Assembly: GCA_965116785.1 (NCBI GenBank)
Contig: OZ220731.1
Coordinates: forward strand, 2,170,001 to 2,234,000
Direction of reading: 5' to 3'
From: Bin87 sp965116785
GTDB taxonomy: Bacteria; Chloroflexota; Dehalococcoidia; Lucifugimonadales; UBA3495
Length of the DNA stretch: 64,000 bases
How positions within the stretch are numbered: the first letter of the stretch is position 1; each line of letters opens with the position of its first letter. Positions 45,710 through 53,975 of this stretch are shown piece by piece. The position numbers and the translations under genes were made by a program. Under the pieces are notes generated by a model. The model had not been told where the DNA came from. It searched no databases and was given only the letters and a program-made list of their open reading frames with translations.

Positions 45710-47563
45710 CTACCGGTGCTTGATGTACTCGTAGCCGTTGATCTGCCGGACGTCGCTGCGGCGGACATGCTCGCCCCACGGCTGGATGCGTGGCCCAACT
45801 GGCCAGATGGCGTCGATGTTGTAGTAAGTCAGGTCGGTGAGGGCGTGGTCGAACAGGAACTGCCCGAGTTCGCGCTCCATCTGCTCGCGCGCGGCGGGAT
45901 CCACTTCGCCCATAGCGCGGCGCATCAGGTCATCGGACCATTGGTGCTCCAGCCCGCGGTTGAAGGGGTTTTCGGTCAGGTAGCTACCGAAGCCGCTTGC
46001 CGGCGTGGGCAGGGGGCCACCGGCGTGGCAGGTCGCGCCCTGGTAGGTCCGGCCCACCAGCGTGGGGCGCAGGGTGCCGTAGGGAATGCGTTGGAAGTCC
46101 ACGTCCAGGCCGATGTCATTCCACATCTGGGCGATGGCTTCGCAGCTTTCCACTTCCTGGGGCGCGCCGCGCAGGGCCGGTGTAAGGGTGATGTTGAATC
46201 CATCAGGGTATCCGGCCTCTTCCAGCAACTGCATGGCGCGTTCGGGGCTGTACTCCCAGTCCCGGCCGTCCAGGTAGTGTTCGAAGCCGCTGTACGAGTG
46301 GATAGGCGTGGCAGTGCTGCCGTTGCCGGACAGGATTTCGTCAACCAGGGCCTGGCGGTCAATAGCGGTCATCAGGGCCAGGCGCACCTTGCGGGCCCGG
46401 TCCCACTCCGGCGAGGTTATATCGGCGGTAGGAGACACCCACGGGTTTTCAGGGTCGTAGCCTGGCCGGGTTTCGACGCCCTCAACCGGGTACCAGTTTC
46501 CGTAAATCCGCAGGCTCTGAACGATGGCGTTTGGAACCTTCATCAATTCAGCGCCTTCCACGTCCAGCACGCTGGGGATGGAGTCGTAGCCCATCAGGAA
46601 GGTATCCAGGGCGCCGGTCTTGAATCCGGCGACGCGGGAGGACTCTTCAGGGATTTCCCACATGACGAACTGATCGAACTCAGGCGTGTGCCGCCAGTGA
46701 TCGCGGACCGCCTGCATCCTCCAGAACTCGCCGGTGCGGTGGTCGATGATTTCCCAGGGACCGGTGGCGGCCATATTCGCGCTGGCCTCTTCGACGCCCA
46801 GCTCCTCGGTCTGCCTCTTGCTGGCGATGAAGGTGGAAGCGCCGCCGGGGGTCATGTGCCAGCGCTGGGCGATCACGTGCACCAACGGTTGACCGGTGTG
46901 CACCTGCAGGGTGTGGCTGTCGATGACCATCGAGCCGTCCCGGTCCGCCCAGAACGTCTCCAACTGGCCGGCGCGAGGGTGCTTGCTCAAGCCCCACTGC
47001 TGCATGGACCAGACGACGTCTTCCGCCGTCATCTCGCCGTAGCCCTTGTGGAACTGCACGCCCTTGTTCAGATGGAACGTCCAGACGAGGAAGTCGTCGG
47101 AGATCTCCCAGGATTCGGCAAGCAGGCCCTTGACCTCGCGGTTCACGTCTTCCTGAAGCAGGCCTTCGCCGATGGGCGCGGTGCCATGAACGAAGATCTG
47201 CGGGTTGCCCAGGGTGCTGGGGTGCAGGAAGAAGGGCCCCATTTCCTTCAGCCCGGTGCTGAGGATGCCTTTGGGTTCGGCCATCATCATGCTCTCGCCC
47301 GAACCGGCGGCCTGGGGCACTGCGGTGGGGGCTGCCTGGGCTGCCTGGCCCGCCGCTGCCTGTGTGGGCGCGGCCGGCGCGGCAGACTGCTGGCTGCCGG
47401 AGGCTGGCTGCTGGGGCGCTGCCTGCTGCGCTGCAGCGGCGGTGGGAGCCGCGGCCGGAGCTTGGGACTCTCCGGCACTGCCGCACGCGACGATGGGGGT
47501 CAGAACTAAACCCCCGATCACCAGGACGAGCAAACTCTTGCGGCTGATTCCGAACCAATTCAT
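45710..47563 (-). CDS. ABC transporter substrate-binding lipoprotein, peptide type (paralog 1)
   Basis: The 617-residue lipoprotein has lipobox TPIVAC, an Ala/Pro/Gln-rich linker and an SBP_bac_5 domain: FHLNKGVQFHKGYGEMTAED, KVRLALMTAIDRQALVDEIL, PERAMQLLEEAGYPDGFNI. It shares many blocks with paralog 2, including AVxDHWRxTPxF, IPEESSRVAGF and GRTYQGATCHAGG, so the two arose by tandem duplication. Having two receptors for one pump widens the substrate range. It is the first gene of the operon; upstream dyads (47610-47671) may control it. Confidence 0.9.
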   Translation of the reverse strand: MNWFGISRKSLLVLVIGGLVLTPIVACGSAGESQAPAAAPTAAAAQQAAPQQPASGSQQSAAPAAPTQAAAGQAAQAAPTAVPQAAGSGESMMMAEPKGILSTGLKEMGPFFLHPSTLGNPQIFVHGTAPIGEGLLQEDVNREVKGLLAESWEISDDFLVWTFHLNKGVQFHKGYGEMTAEDVVWSMQQWGLSKHPRAGQLETFWADRDGSMVIDSHTLQVHTGQPLVHVIAQRWHMTPGGASTFIASKRQTEELGVEEASANMAATGPWEIIDHRTGEFWRMQAVRDHWRHTPEFDQFVMWEIPEESSRVAGFKTGALDTFLMGYDSIPSVLDVEGAELMKVPNAIVQSLRIYGNWYPVEGVETRPGYDPENPWVSPTADITSPEWDRARKVRLALMTAIDRQALVDEILSGNGSTATPIHSYSGFEHYLDGRDWEYSPERAMQLLEEAGYPDGFNITLTPALRGAPQEVESCEAIAQMWNDIGLDVDFQRIPYGTLRPTLVGRTYQGATCHAGGPLPTPASGFGSYLTENPFNRGLEHQWSDDLMRRAMGEVDPAAREQMERELGQFLFDHALTDLTYYNIDAIWPVGPRIQPWGEHVRRSDVRQINGYEYIKHR

Positions 47564-48169
47564 CGAACTTCCTCCAGACGGAGTTTCCGTAGTGGCCGAA
47601 CCGTAGGAAACGGGCTCCAGGAGCCCGTCATGGTAAGGCCGGGATGTAGTAAAGCTACGCCTGTACTACATTGCGAAATTCACGCTTGTGAACGCCGTCG
47701 CAGTCTATATGACGGATTTTGCAATGTCAAATATCCTAAATATCAATTATCATTCTACTATATTATCTTGAAATGTAATGATAAGGCTGCACCGCGCTGC
47801 GCGCCCGTTCCGGAAGACCAGGCTCCGTGACCAGCCAATAGGACCGAGCAGGTAAATTCCATGAGCGTCCAGATGGTGGCAGCCGTGCCATTGCCACCAA
47901 TTTGGGAGCGGGCTACCGCATTGTGGCCGCCACGAGGCGGTCGCGAACCTGCCGCCTGTAACTGCACGCGCTGACGTAGCCGCAGGTTCAGTCGGATCAC
48001 CCAAAATGCCGCCAACGGATCAATGGCAACACCGTGTGCAGCGAGTCCAAAGGGCGTCTCTCCGGGCTCAGCGAAAGCGCCGGGATAGAGGCTCCTACGC
48101 TGCTGCCGCAGCTCGCGGATTGCAATCGCCGGACTCGTTCAATAGGGCCCGAGGCTGCCTCTGCTCCGA
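47564..48169. other. Long intergenic region upstream of transporter operon
   Basis: About 600 bases without a gene. It includes two dyads (listed separately) and an AT-rich stretch (47690-47790) unlike its neighbours, probably the operon promoter. The part 47800-48169 toward the lipoprotein gene has no recognisable features. Confidence 0.45.
47610..47671. promoter_or_regulatory. Two dyads upstream of transporter operon, candidate operator/leader hairpin
   Basis: ACGGGCTC-CAG-GAGCCCGT (47610-47628) is a perfect eight-base hairpin in the probable 5' leader. ATGTAGTA-N12-TACTACAT (47644-47671) is a perfect eight-base inverted repeat of the kind bound by dimeric repressors. Both lie between the first binding-protein gene and its AT-rich promoter region. 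Function is inferred from symmetry and position only. Confidence 0.45.
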
Positions 48170-49384
48170 CTATCCGGCAATAAAGGTTGCAGACGTATTG
48201 TTGTTGACGGTAACGGTGTATTCCGCTCCCGGCTCGAACTCGGAACCCAGGGGCACGTCGGTTTCCAATATGGGGAAATCCGCCGTGCAAACTACCGTCG
48301 GGTCGGCGACCTCGTGGTGGGTAATGACGACGTCCCATCGATGTGTATCGGATCGTCGGATTTCGTAGCCATTCAACTGGGAACAGCCGCTTCCCCTGGG
48401 CAGGCCCGATACGACGCGCAGGGTGTATTCGTGAGGCAGTTCCTCGGATGTCGTCACGTCCGCCGATTGGACCGGCGACTGGGCGATCGCGGTATGACCC
48501 AGGTGGCCTTCCGGGACAGTGAACGTGGTGGTCGTAACGTCATTGACGACGACGCGGTACGGACGGCCCGGCGTGAGCGGCGCCCCGACGTGCAACACGG
48601 TTTCCAGCTGGACCATCTCATCCTGGCAGGGCGCCGCCCAGGGGGTCTCCGGAGGCTGCGTCAGGGTAAGCCGCACGATGATGTCGCGACCGTCCAGTTC
48701 GAGGCTTTGGCTGCCGGGTCGGGCACAGTTTTCCAGTGTCGATTGAAAATAGGCTACTCGAAGCAGGGGCACCGGCTCGTTGGGGATGAGATTAGCCCAA
48801 ATCACCTGCGCCGGCGCTTCCTGCCAGGCGCGCCAGTCGACCCCCGGGTCCAGGTTCGCGACCATATCCGGCGGAGGCTCCACCAGCACCAGGTGCATGT
48901 CCACGCGGTTCGGGTTCCCGCGGGTCAGCACCTCGTACGCCGTTTCATTGATGAAAGCCAGGCGGCCGTCAGACTCCACGATGCGCGCCGATACGGAGTA
49001 GCGGTTCTGCCGATCAATGAGATCAGGGTTGTATGCCACGTCGAATTTGATCGGGACCGGGCCAGGACTGGCGATGGCCTGGCTCGCTATCAGTTGCGAC
49101 GGGGCATCGGCGTAGCTGGTGTCACGCAATTCGACGATCAGGGTGGCTCCGGTGGTTAGCTCCAACTTTTCGTTGTAAGACACAGATCCGTGCACGGACG
49201 CTCCCTGATGGCCACCCGGCAGTATTCCTCCGCTGCTGGAGCCGGGCTCCGAATCTCCAGCGCAGGCGGTAGCGACGACTGCAGCGCACGTCATGAGCGC
49301 CACTAATGCGGACAAGTGAATCCTGGGCTTCGTCAACTGTTTCCGGGTGGCGACAATGTCCCCCATAAATCCATTTATAGCCAT
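48170..49384 (-). CDS. YbaY/YscW-like lipoprotein
   Basis: The 404-residue exported protein has a signal segment with a likely lipobox (AAVVATAC), then a Gly/Ser linker and a domain matching the YbaY/YscW lipoprotein family: VHGSVSYNEKLELTTGATLI, VELRDTSYADAPSQLIASQA, KFDVAYNPDLIDRQNRYSV and the closing YEVLTRGNPNRVDMHLVLV. The C-terminal 230 residues are unassigned beta-rich sequence with four or five Cys. The initiator is uncertain; an in-frame ATG at 49366 is possible. It is divergent from the second membrane-anchored regulator, which may control it. Confidence 0.78.
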   Translation of the reverse strand: MAINGFMGDIVATRKQLTKPRIHLSALVALMTCAAVVATACAGDSEPGSSSGGILPGGHQGASVHGSVSYNEKLELTTGATLIVELRDTSYADAPSQLIASQAIASPGPVPIKFDVAYNPDLIDRQNRYSVSARIVESDGRLAFINETAYEVLTRGNPNRVDMHLVLVEPPPDMVANLDPGVDWRAWQEAPAQVIWANLIPNEPVPLLRVAYFQSTLENCARPGSQSLELDGRDIIVRLTLTQPPETPWAAPCQDEMVQLETVLHVGAPLTPGRPYRVVVNDVTTTTFTVPEGHLGHTAIAQSPVQSADVTTSEELPHEYTLRVVSGLPRGSGCSQLNGYEIRRSDTHRWDVVITHHEVADPTVVCTADFPILETDVPLGSEFEPGAEYTVTVNNNTSATFIAG

Positions 49385-49650
49385 GTACTTGGACCATCAC
49401 TCTCTTCGATTTCCGAAATTCCGGTCGCCTGCTTTCGAATCATGTAGTGCTGCATGTAGATGAGCTGTAGTAACCATGATGATACGAGGTGGTATGAAAA
49501 ACGGATTTCACTGCCTGTCGGTCAGTGAGACAACGCCAGGCTCATGTTGCTATGGGCGGCACATGAGGGACTGCTTGCCACGATTATTAATGCGCTTGAT
49601 AATACTTGATCGGAGCGATACCCGGTTTAGACGCTTGTACAGGAAGCATC

Positions 49651-51234
49651 GTGACAGCAGAGCGCGACACCAGATGGTCCAGAGCAGCACAAGTGGGCAT
49701 GCTGATGCGTGCCTACCGCGGAGCGTTTCCGTTGGAGGACGGTAAACGCGGGCTGACGCAAGCCAACCTCCTGCAGCGCATGTCCGAGGTAAACAGCCGA
49801 TACGGCGAGAGGTACAGCCACGTGACGGTGTCCCGATGGGAGTCCGGCACTACTCTGCCCACGGAGGAGCGGCTACGGGATTTCGGCACAGCCCTCAACC
49901 TGGATCCCGTCGAAGTGGAGGGACTGATAAGCCTTGCAGGGTTTGGCGAGGGCGCCGGCTCGGATCAGGATCACTCCTATAATGGATGGCCCGATGGGGA
50001 CGTTGGGACGGCTGACGTCTTGTGGCAACGGCCGCGGGAAGAAACGCCTGCGGAGCCGGCTGCGTTTTTTCACAGCGATCGCCGGAACTGCGGAACCGGC
50101 CCGGGGTCCCGGGTTCCCGACATGGGAAGCATAATCCGGTATCTCGCCTACAAGTGTGTCCTGATGGGCGTTGGCATCGCCGTTATGGGGTACGCGCTGG
50201 CCGCGTTCGGCTGGGACAACTCCTGGATGCCGGTGGTTTACGTCGCCGCGATCATGGGCTTGGTGGCGGCGCAAGGACTGCTTTACCGTCGCCGCCCGCA
50301 CGACCTGGGCGAGTTTTACAGCACAACCGTGTTCTTCCTGCTCAGTGCGTTTCTGCTGCAATCCGCCTTTATCCTCATGGATCCCTACGGGTTCTACATG
50401 CTGGGCGATCACGCCGGGACGCATGTCCCGTACCTCCTGGCGATGGAGGTCAATTTGGCGCTGGCATCAATCGCCGGGCTGGCGTTTCACCTGCTCCGGC
50501 AGTGGCAGTACTCCGGCGATCAAGGCCGTAGCAACGCGTTGCGCCGGGCGGTGGCCGTTGTCTTGCCGCCGACGCTGTTTGCGTATTCGTCGATAGTAGT
50601 TATCTCCAATATTTCGCTGTGGATCCAGTTGGTCATCATGCTTCCATTGATGGCCGGGGTATTTATGGTCCTCCTGGTTCTTCGGGACCCTACGGTGCGG
50701 CCCGATGGGCGCGACCGTCGGTTCGCATTAGGCACCACCGTGGCGCTGACAGCGGTGATGGGTACGTTGGGGGCTGCGGTGGTAGCGGCAGTGTACCTCT
50801 CGCCAAACATACCTTCGGTCCTCCCGGACCACAACTGGTGGACATCGTGGGAGATCGACTTCACCCGTCTGGGGTATTCGCAGGAAGAGGCGCTGGAGAG
50901 GCTGAACCGCGGATACCTCTGGTATGGGTTGGCCACATTCTTCTACGTGGTGGCCGTGGTCGGCGGAGTGCTGATTTCTTCCCTGTACGGGATCGGAAAG
51001 GGCGACGCATCAAGCCCGGCTGCACGAAAGGCCGAGTCAGGAAGCCGGATTTACAACAGCGCTTCGGCACGCGTGCGACGGTTCGCGTCCGCGATGGCGC
51101 CTGGTCGCCGTTCTGGCGAGATGGACGCCGGTAGGTTGTTGAAAACGGTCCTGGGTCTAAGCAGGACATTGCCGCTGATCCCGCGGATGCCACGGCAGAA
51201 GCAGGGCCGGAGCCGACTGGCCGCCGGCGAATAA
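49651..51234 (+). CDS. Membrane-anchored XRE-type regulator, paralog 2
   Basis: I chose GTG 49651, seven bases after AGGAAG; an upstream TTG at 49606 is weaker. The product has 527 residues. The N-terminal helix-turn-helix region contains RAAQVGMLMRAYRGAF, LTQANLLQRM and HVTVSRWESGTTLPTEERL, matching the paralog at 11256 nearly residue for residue. After a linker come about eight membrane segments and the shared block SVLPDHNWWTSW with GYSQEEALERLNRGYLW. Unlike paralog 1 it has an extra basic cytoplasmic tail of about 80 residues (ARVRRFASAMAPGRRSGEMD). It is divergent from the YbaY-like lipoprotein. Confidence 0.87.
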   Translation: MTAERDTRWSRAAQVGMLMRAYRGAFPLEDGKRGLTQANLLQRMSEVNSRYGERYSHVTVSRWESGTTLPTEERLRDFGTALNLDPVEVEGLISLAGFGEGAGSDQDHSYNGWPDGDVGTADVLWQRPREETPAEPAAFFHSDRRNCGTGPGSRVPDMGSIIRYLAYKCVLMGVGIAVMGYALAAFGWDNSWMPVVYVAAIMGLVAAQGLLYRRRPHDLGEFYSTTVFFLLSAFLLQSAFILMDPYGFYMLGDHAGTHVPYLLAMEVNLALASIAGLAFHLLRQWQYSGDQGRSNALRRAVAVVLPPTLFAYSSIVVISNISLWIQLVIMLPLMAGVFMVLLVLRDPTVRPDGRDRRFALGTTVALTAVMGTLGAAVVAAVYLSPNIPSVLPDHNWWTSWEIDFTRLGYSQEEALERLNRGYLWYGLATFFYVVAVVGGVLISSLYGIGKGDASSPAARKAESGSRIYNSASARVRRFASAMAPGRRSGEMDAGRLLKTVLGLSRTLPLIPRMPRQKQGRSRLAAGE

Positions 51235-51298
51235 CGCCCGGGGTAGCGCGCGGCTGTGGCGGTAGAGGCAGGACCCTTGCCGCGATGCGCGATGGGCC

Positions 51299-52528
51299 TC
51301 ACGCGCGGCGCAACTGCGGAGCGACCACAGCCAGCAGCGCGACCAGCACGATGCCGGTGAGACCCACCACCTGGGCCGCTCCGGGAGCGCTCCAAGCCCC
51401 CGCGATGCCTCCGGCCGCCACGCTGCCGAAGCTGTAGGCCAGGATCGCGAACGACCTCAAGCTCATCACGCGCCCCCGAAATTGCTGGTCGGTGGTACGG
51501 AGCAACAGGGTCAGAATCAGGACCTGGGTCGATGCGAAGGACATTCCCACCAGCGCGAAGATCGCCATCGACAGGTAGAAGGATGTTGAAAGCGAAAACA
51601 GGAGAATTGTCCCGTGCCATGAAAACACCGCGAGAATGAGCAGCAAGCCGGGACTGCGCAGGTTCGGCAGCATGGTGAAACCCAGGGACCCGCTGAGGGC
51701 TCCGATGCCAAAGGCGAACAGAAGCAGTCCCAATCCAGCGGAGTCACTGCCCAACACATCCCGCGCGAAAATCGGCGCCAGGCCGGTGTGCACGGTCCAA
51801 CCCGCCAGGTTGATGATGACGGCAACCGCCAGTACCGCCCAGAGAATTTGGTTGCCAGCTACATACCGAAGGCCACCGACCACAGTGCTCATGACGCGCT
51901 CCGGCGCGCGCACCACGGTCGTGGGGGGTCTCCGTACGTTCAACGCGACGACCCCGCTGGCGAGATACAGGCAGGCGATCGCCGTGTAGGCGCCCTGGGG
52001 ACCCAGCCCTTTAAAAAGAAAGCCGCCGATCACCGGGCCGCAGAGCATCGCGATGTTCATGGCCACTGTGTTGAAGGCTGCGCCGTGGCTCAGTTGGTCG
52101 GTGCGCAGCGTATCCGCCACCAGTGATTGCGCCACCGGCATCTGGCAGAGTCGGACGACCCCCATCACCAGCGTGATGGCAAAAATGTGCCAGACCTCAA
52201 GTGCGCCGGTAAGAATCAAGGCCAGCATCAGAACGCCCATGGCGCCCATGATGAATTCGACGGACGCCAGCAGGCGATTGCGTGGCAACCGGTCCGCGAT
52301 AGCGCCGGTGAACAGGGCCAGGAAGTTCAGCGCCATGCGGGCGGCGGCAATAGCGCCGACCAGGAACGGGGAGTCGGTCAGGGTGAGGACGAACCACCCC
52401 AGCACCGCGGACTCCATCTGGGTGCCCACGCCGACCAGGGCGGTGGAGCCCCAGACGAAGGCGAAATCGCGGTTCCGGAATATGCTCAGCGGGGAGGAGG
52501 CGCGACTTAGGGTGGCTGTTACTCTCAT
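51299..52528 (-). CDS. MFS efflux transporter (enterobactin-exporter-like family)
   Basis: The 409-residue protein has twelve predicted helices in the MFS_3 pattern: FRNRDFAFVWGSTALVGVG, GAIADRLPRNRLL (the A-type loop motif between helices 2 and 3), and RVMSLRSFAILAYSFGSVAA, which corresponds to the RGRVMSL motif of this family in the second half. Members export siderophores or drugs. It converges with the regulator gene at 49651 and is divergent from the flavoenzyme gene. Confidence 0.87.
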   Translation of the reverse strand: MRVTATLSRASSPLSIFRNRDFAFVWGSTALVGVGTQMESAVLGWFVLTLTDSPFLVGAIAAARMALNFLALFTGAIADRLPRNRLLASVEFIMGAMGVLMLALILTGALEVWHIFAITLVMGVVRLCQMPVAQSLVADTLRTDQLSHGAAFNTVAMNIAMLCGPVIGGFLFKGLGPQGAYTAIACLYLASGVVALNVRRPPTTVVRAPERVMSTVVGGLRYVAGNQILWAVLAVAVIINLAGWTVHTGLAPIFARDVLGSDSAGLGLLLFAFGIGALSGSLGFTMLPNLRSPGLLLILAVFSWHGTILLFSLSTSFYLSMAIFALVGMSFASTQVLILTLLLRTTDQQFRGRVMSLRSFAILAYSFGSVAAGGIAGAWSAPGAAQVVGLTGIVLVALLAVVAPQLRRA

Positions 52529-52755
52529 CGCGGATCCGAGCCAAGGCTACGAGACTCCGTCGTGAGGATCGCGGCTAGCCACCATAAATCGCCTGGGCTT
52601 GTTGTCACGCGACTGCTCCCTGCCCTCCGACATATTGAGTGCCGGATGATAACATGCGGCAGGATGTGGCGTTGCTCGTGCGAGTTGGCGGTGTGCAGCA
52701 GGTACGTGATAGTCTGCTGACCGCCGCCCATACGGCGCCACCTGCTATCGGATCA

Positions 52756-53928
52756 GTGACTACGAAGCAACGAAACGCGCCCGCGACCCCGACCGCCGCC
52801 GATCTGATGCGGCAAGCGTCGGCAATGTTGCCGGCTCTGAAGGAACGCGCCGCCCGCACCGAGGAGCTGCGTCAGCTGCCTGAAGAAACCGTCGCTGACC
52901 TGCTGGCGTCTGGCTTGTATCGCATCGGCGTTCCGGCACGATATGGCGGGTTGGATGTGGATTACGCGCTGCTGCTGGACGTTGCGGCCGAGTTGGGCAG
53001 AGCGTGTCCGGCGACGGCGTGGTGCTATGGATTGTGGGCGGCCCATGCCTGGCTGGTGGGTTACTGGCCGGAGCCGGCTCAGGAGGAGGTGTTCGGGTCG
53101 GACCCTGACGCCCTGTGCTCCAGTTCGCTGAACGTGGGCCGGTCCACCTGCGCGCCCGTGGACGGCGGCTACCGACTTTCAGGGCGATGGGAGTTTTCCA
53201 GCGGGTGCGATGCGGCCAGTTGGTTGATGCTGGGTGTGCCGGGAATAGGCGAGCGAAACTGGGCGCTGGTGCCACGGGGCGATTACCAGATTGTGGACAC
53301 GTGGTTCGTGTCGGGACTGCGGGGAAGCGGCAGCAAGGACATCGTGGTGGATGACATCTTCATCCCGTCCCACCGCGTCCTGAACGTGTCCACCGCCGGC
53401 GACGGTGACTGGACCGGCTGGGAAATGCACGGCCAGAGCAGGTACCGTTTGCCCATACCGGTGCTGCTGGGCTGGGACTTGGTGGCGCCGATGCTGGGCA
53501 TCGCTCAAGGGATGCTGGACGAGTTCATCGCCAAGACGTCTGGAACCTTTGGCGCGGCCAAGTCGGCGGACTCGACGGCGGTGCAAATCCGCGTGTCCCA
53601 GGCCGCAGCGGAGATCGACGCCGGAAGAGCCCTGATGGATCGGGACGTGCGCGAGGCGCTGGACCGTGCGGATGCCGGCGGAGGCTTCACCACGCTGGAA
53701 CGGGCGAGGTACCGCCGGGACAAGGCCTACGTGACCCAGAGTTGCCTGCAGGCCGTGAACCGGATTTTCGACATCAGCGGCGGGCATGGCCTTTTCGAGT
53801 CTGACCCGTTGCAACGATTTCACCGGGACGCTCACGCCGTCGCCCACCGCGACACGCTGATCATGGACCTGGGAGGGCAGGAGTACGGACGGGTGGTACT
53901 GGGCCTGGACTCCGAGGGTAGAATTTAG
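52756..53928 (+). CDS. Flavin-dependent acyl-CoA-dehydrogenase-like monooxygenase (HsaA/HpaB-type)
   Basis: The 390-residue protein has the N-terminal helical domain (LPEETVADLLASGLYRIGVP, ARYGG), the middle beta domain (GGYRLSGRWEFSSGCDAAS) and the hallmark GLRGSGSKDIVVDDIFIPSH of the two-component flavin monooxygenases related to acyl-CoA dehydrogenase (HsaA, DszC, hydroxyphenylacetate types). The C-terminal block FDISGGHGLFESDPLQRFHR is also typical. Such enzymes use reduced flavin from a partner reductase, none of which is seen nearby. Start choice is uncertain: GTG 52639 and ATG 52654 would add up to 39 residues of unlikely sequence. Confidence 0.82.
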   Translation: MTTKQRNAPATPTAADLMRQASAMLPALKERAARTEELRQLPEETVADLLASGLYRIGVPARYGGLDVDYALLLDVAAELGRACPATAWCYGLWAAHAWLVGYWPEPAQEEVFGSDPDALCSSSLNVGRSTCAPVDGGYRLSGRWEFSSGCDAASWLMLGVPGIGERNWALVPRGDYQIVDTWFVSGLRGSGSKDIVVDDIFIPSHRVLNVSTAGDGDWTGWEMHGQSRYRLPIPVLLGWDLVAPMLGIAQGMLDEFIAKTSGTFGAAKSADSTAVQIRVSQAAAEIDAGRALMDRDVREALDRADAGGGFTTLERARYRRDKAYVTQSCLQAVNRIFDISGGHGLFESDPLQRFHRDAHAVAHRDTLIMDLGGQEYGRVVLGLDSEGRI

Positions 53929-53975
53929 CACCTGATGACGACGCGGACCCACCGGAATTCAATGTAGGAGTTGAT

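Noticed and set aside
44077..47509. Long plus-strand frames over the binding-protein genes
   Set aside because: They are GC-driven shadows of two clear SBP_bac_5 lipoprotein genes on the minus strand.
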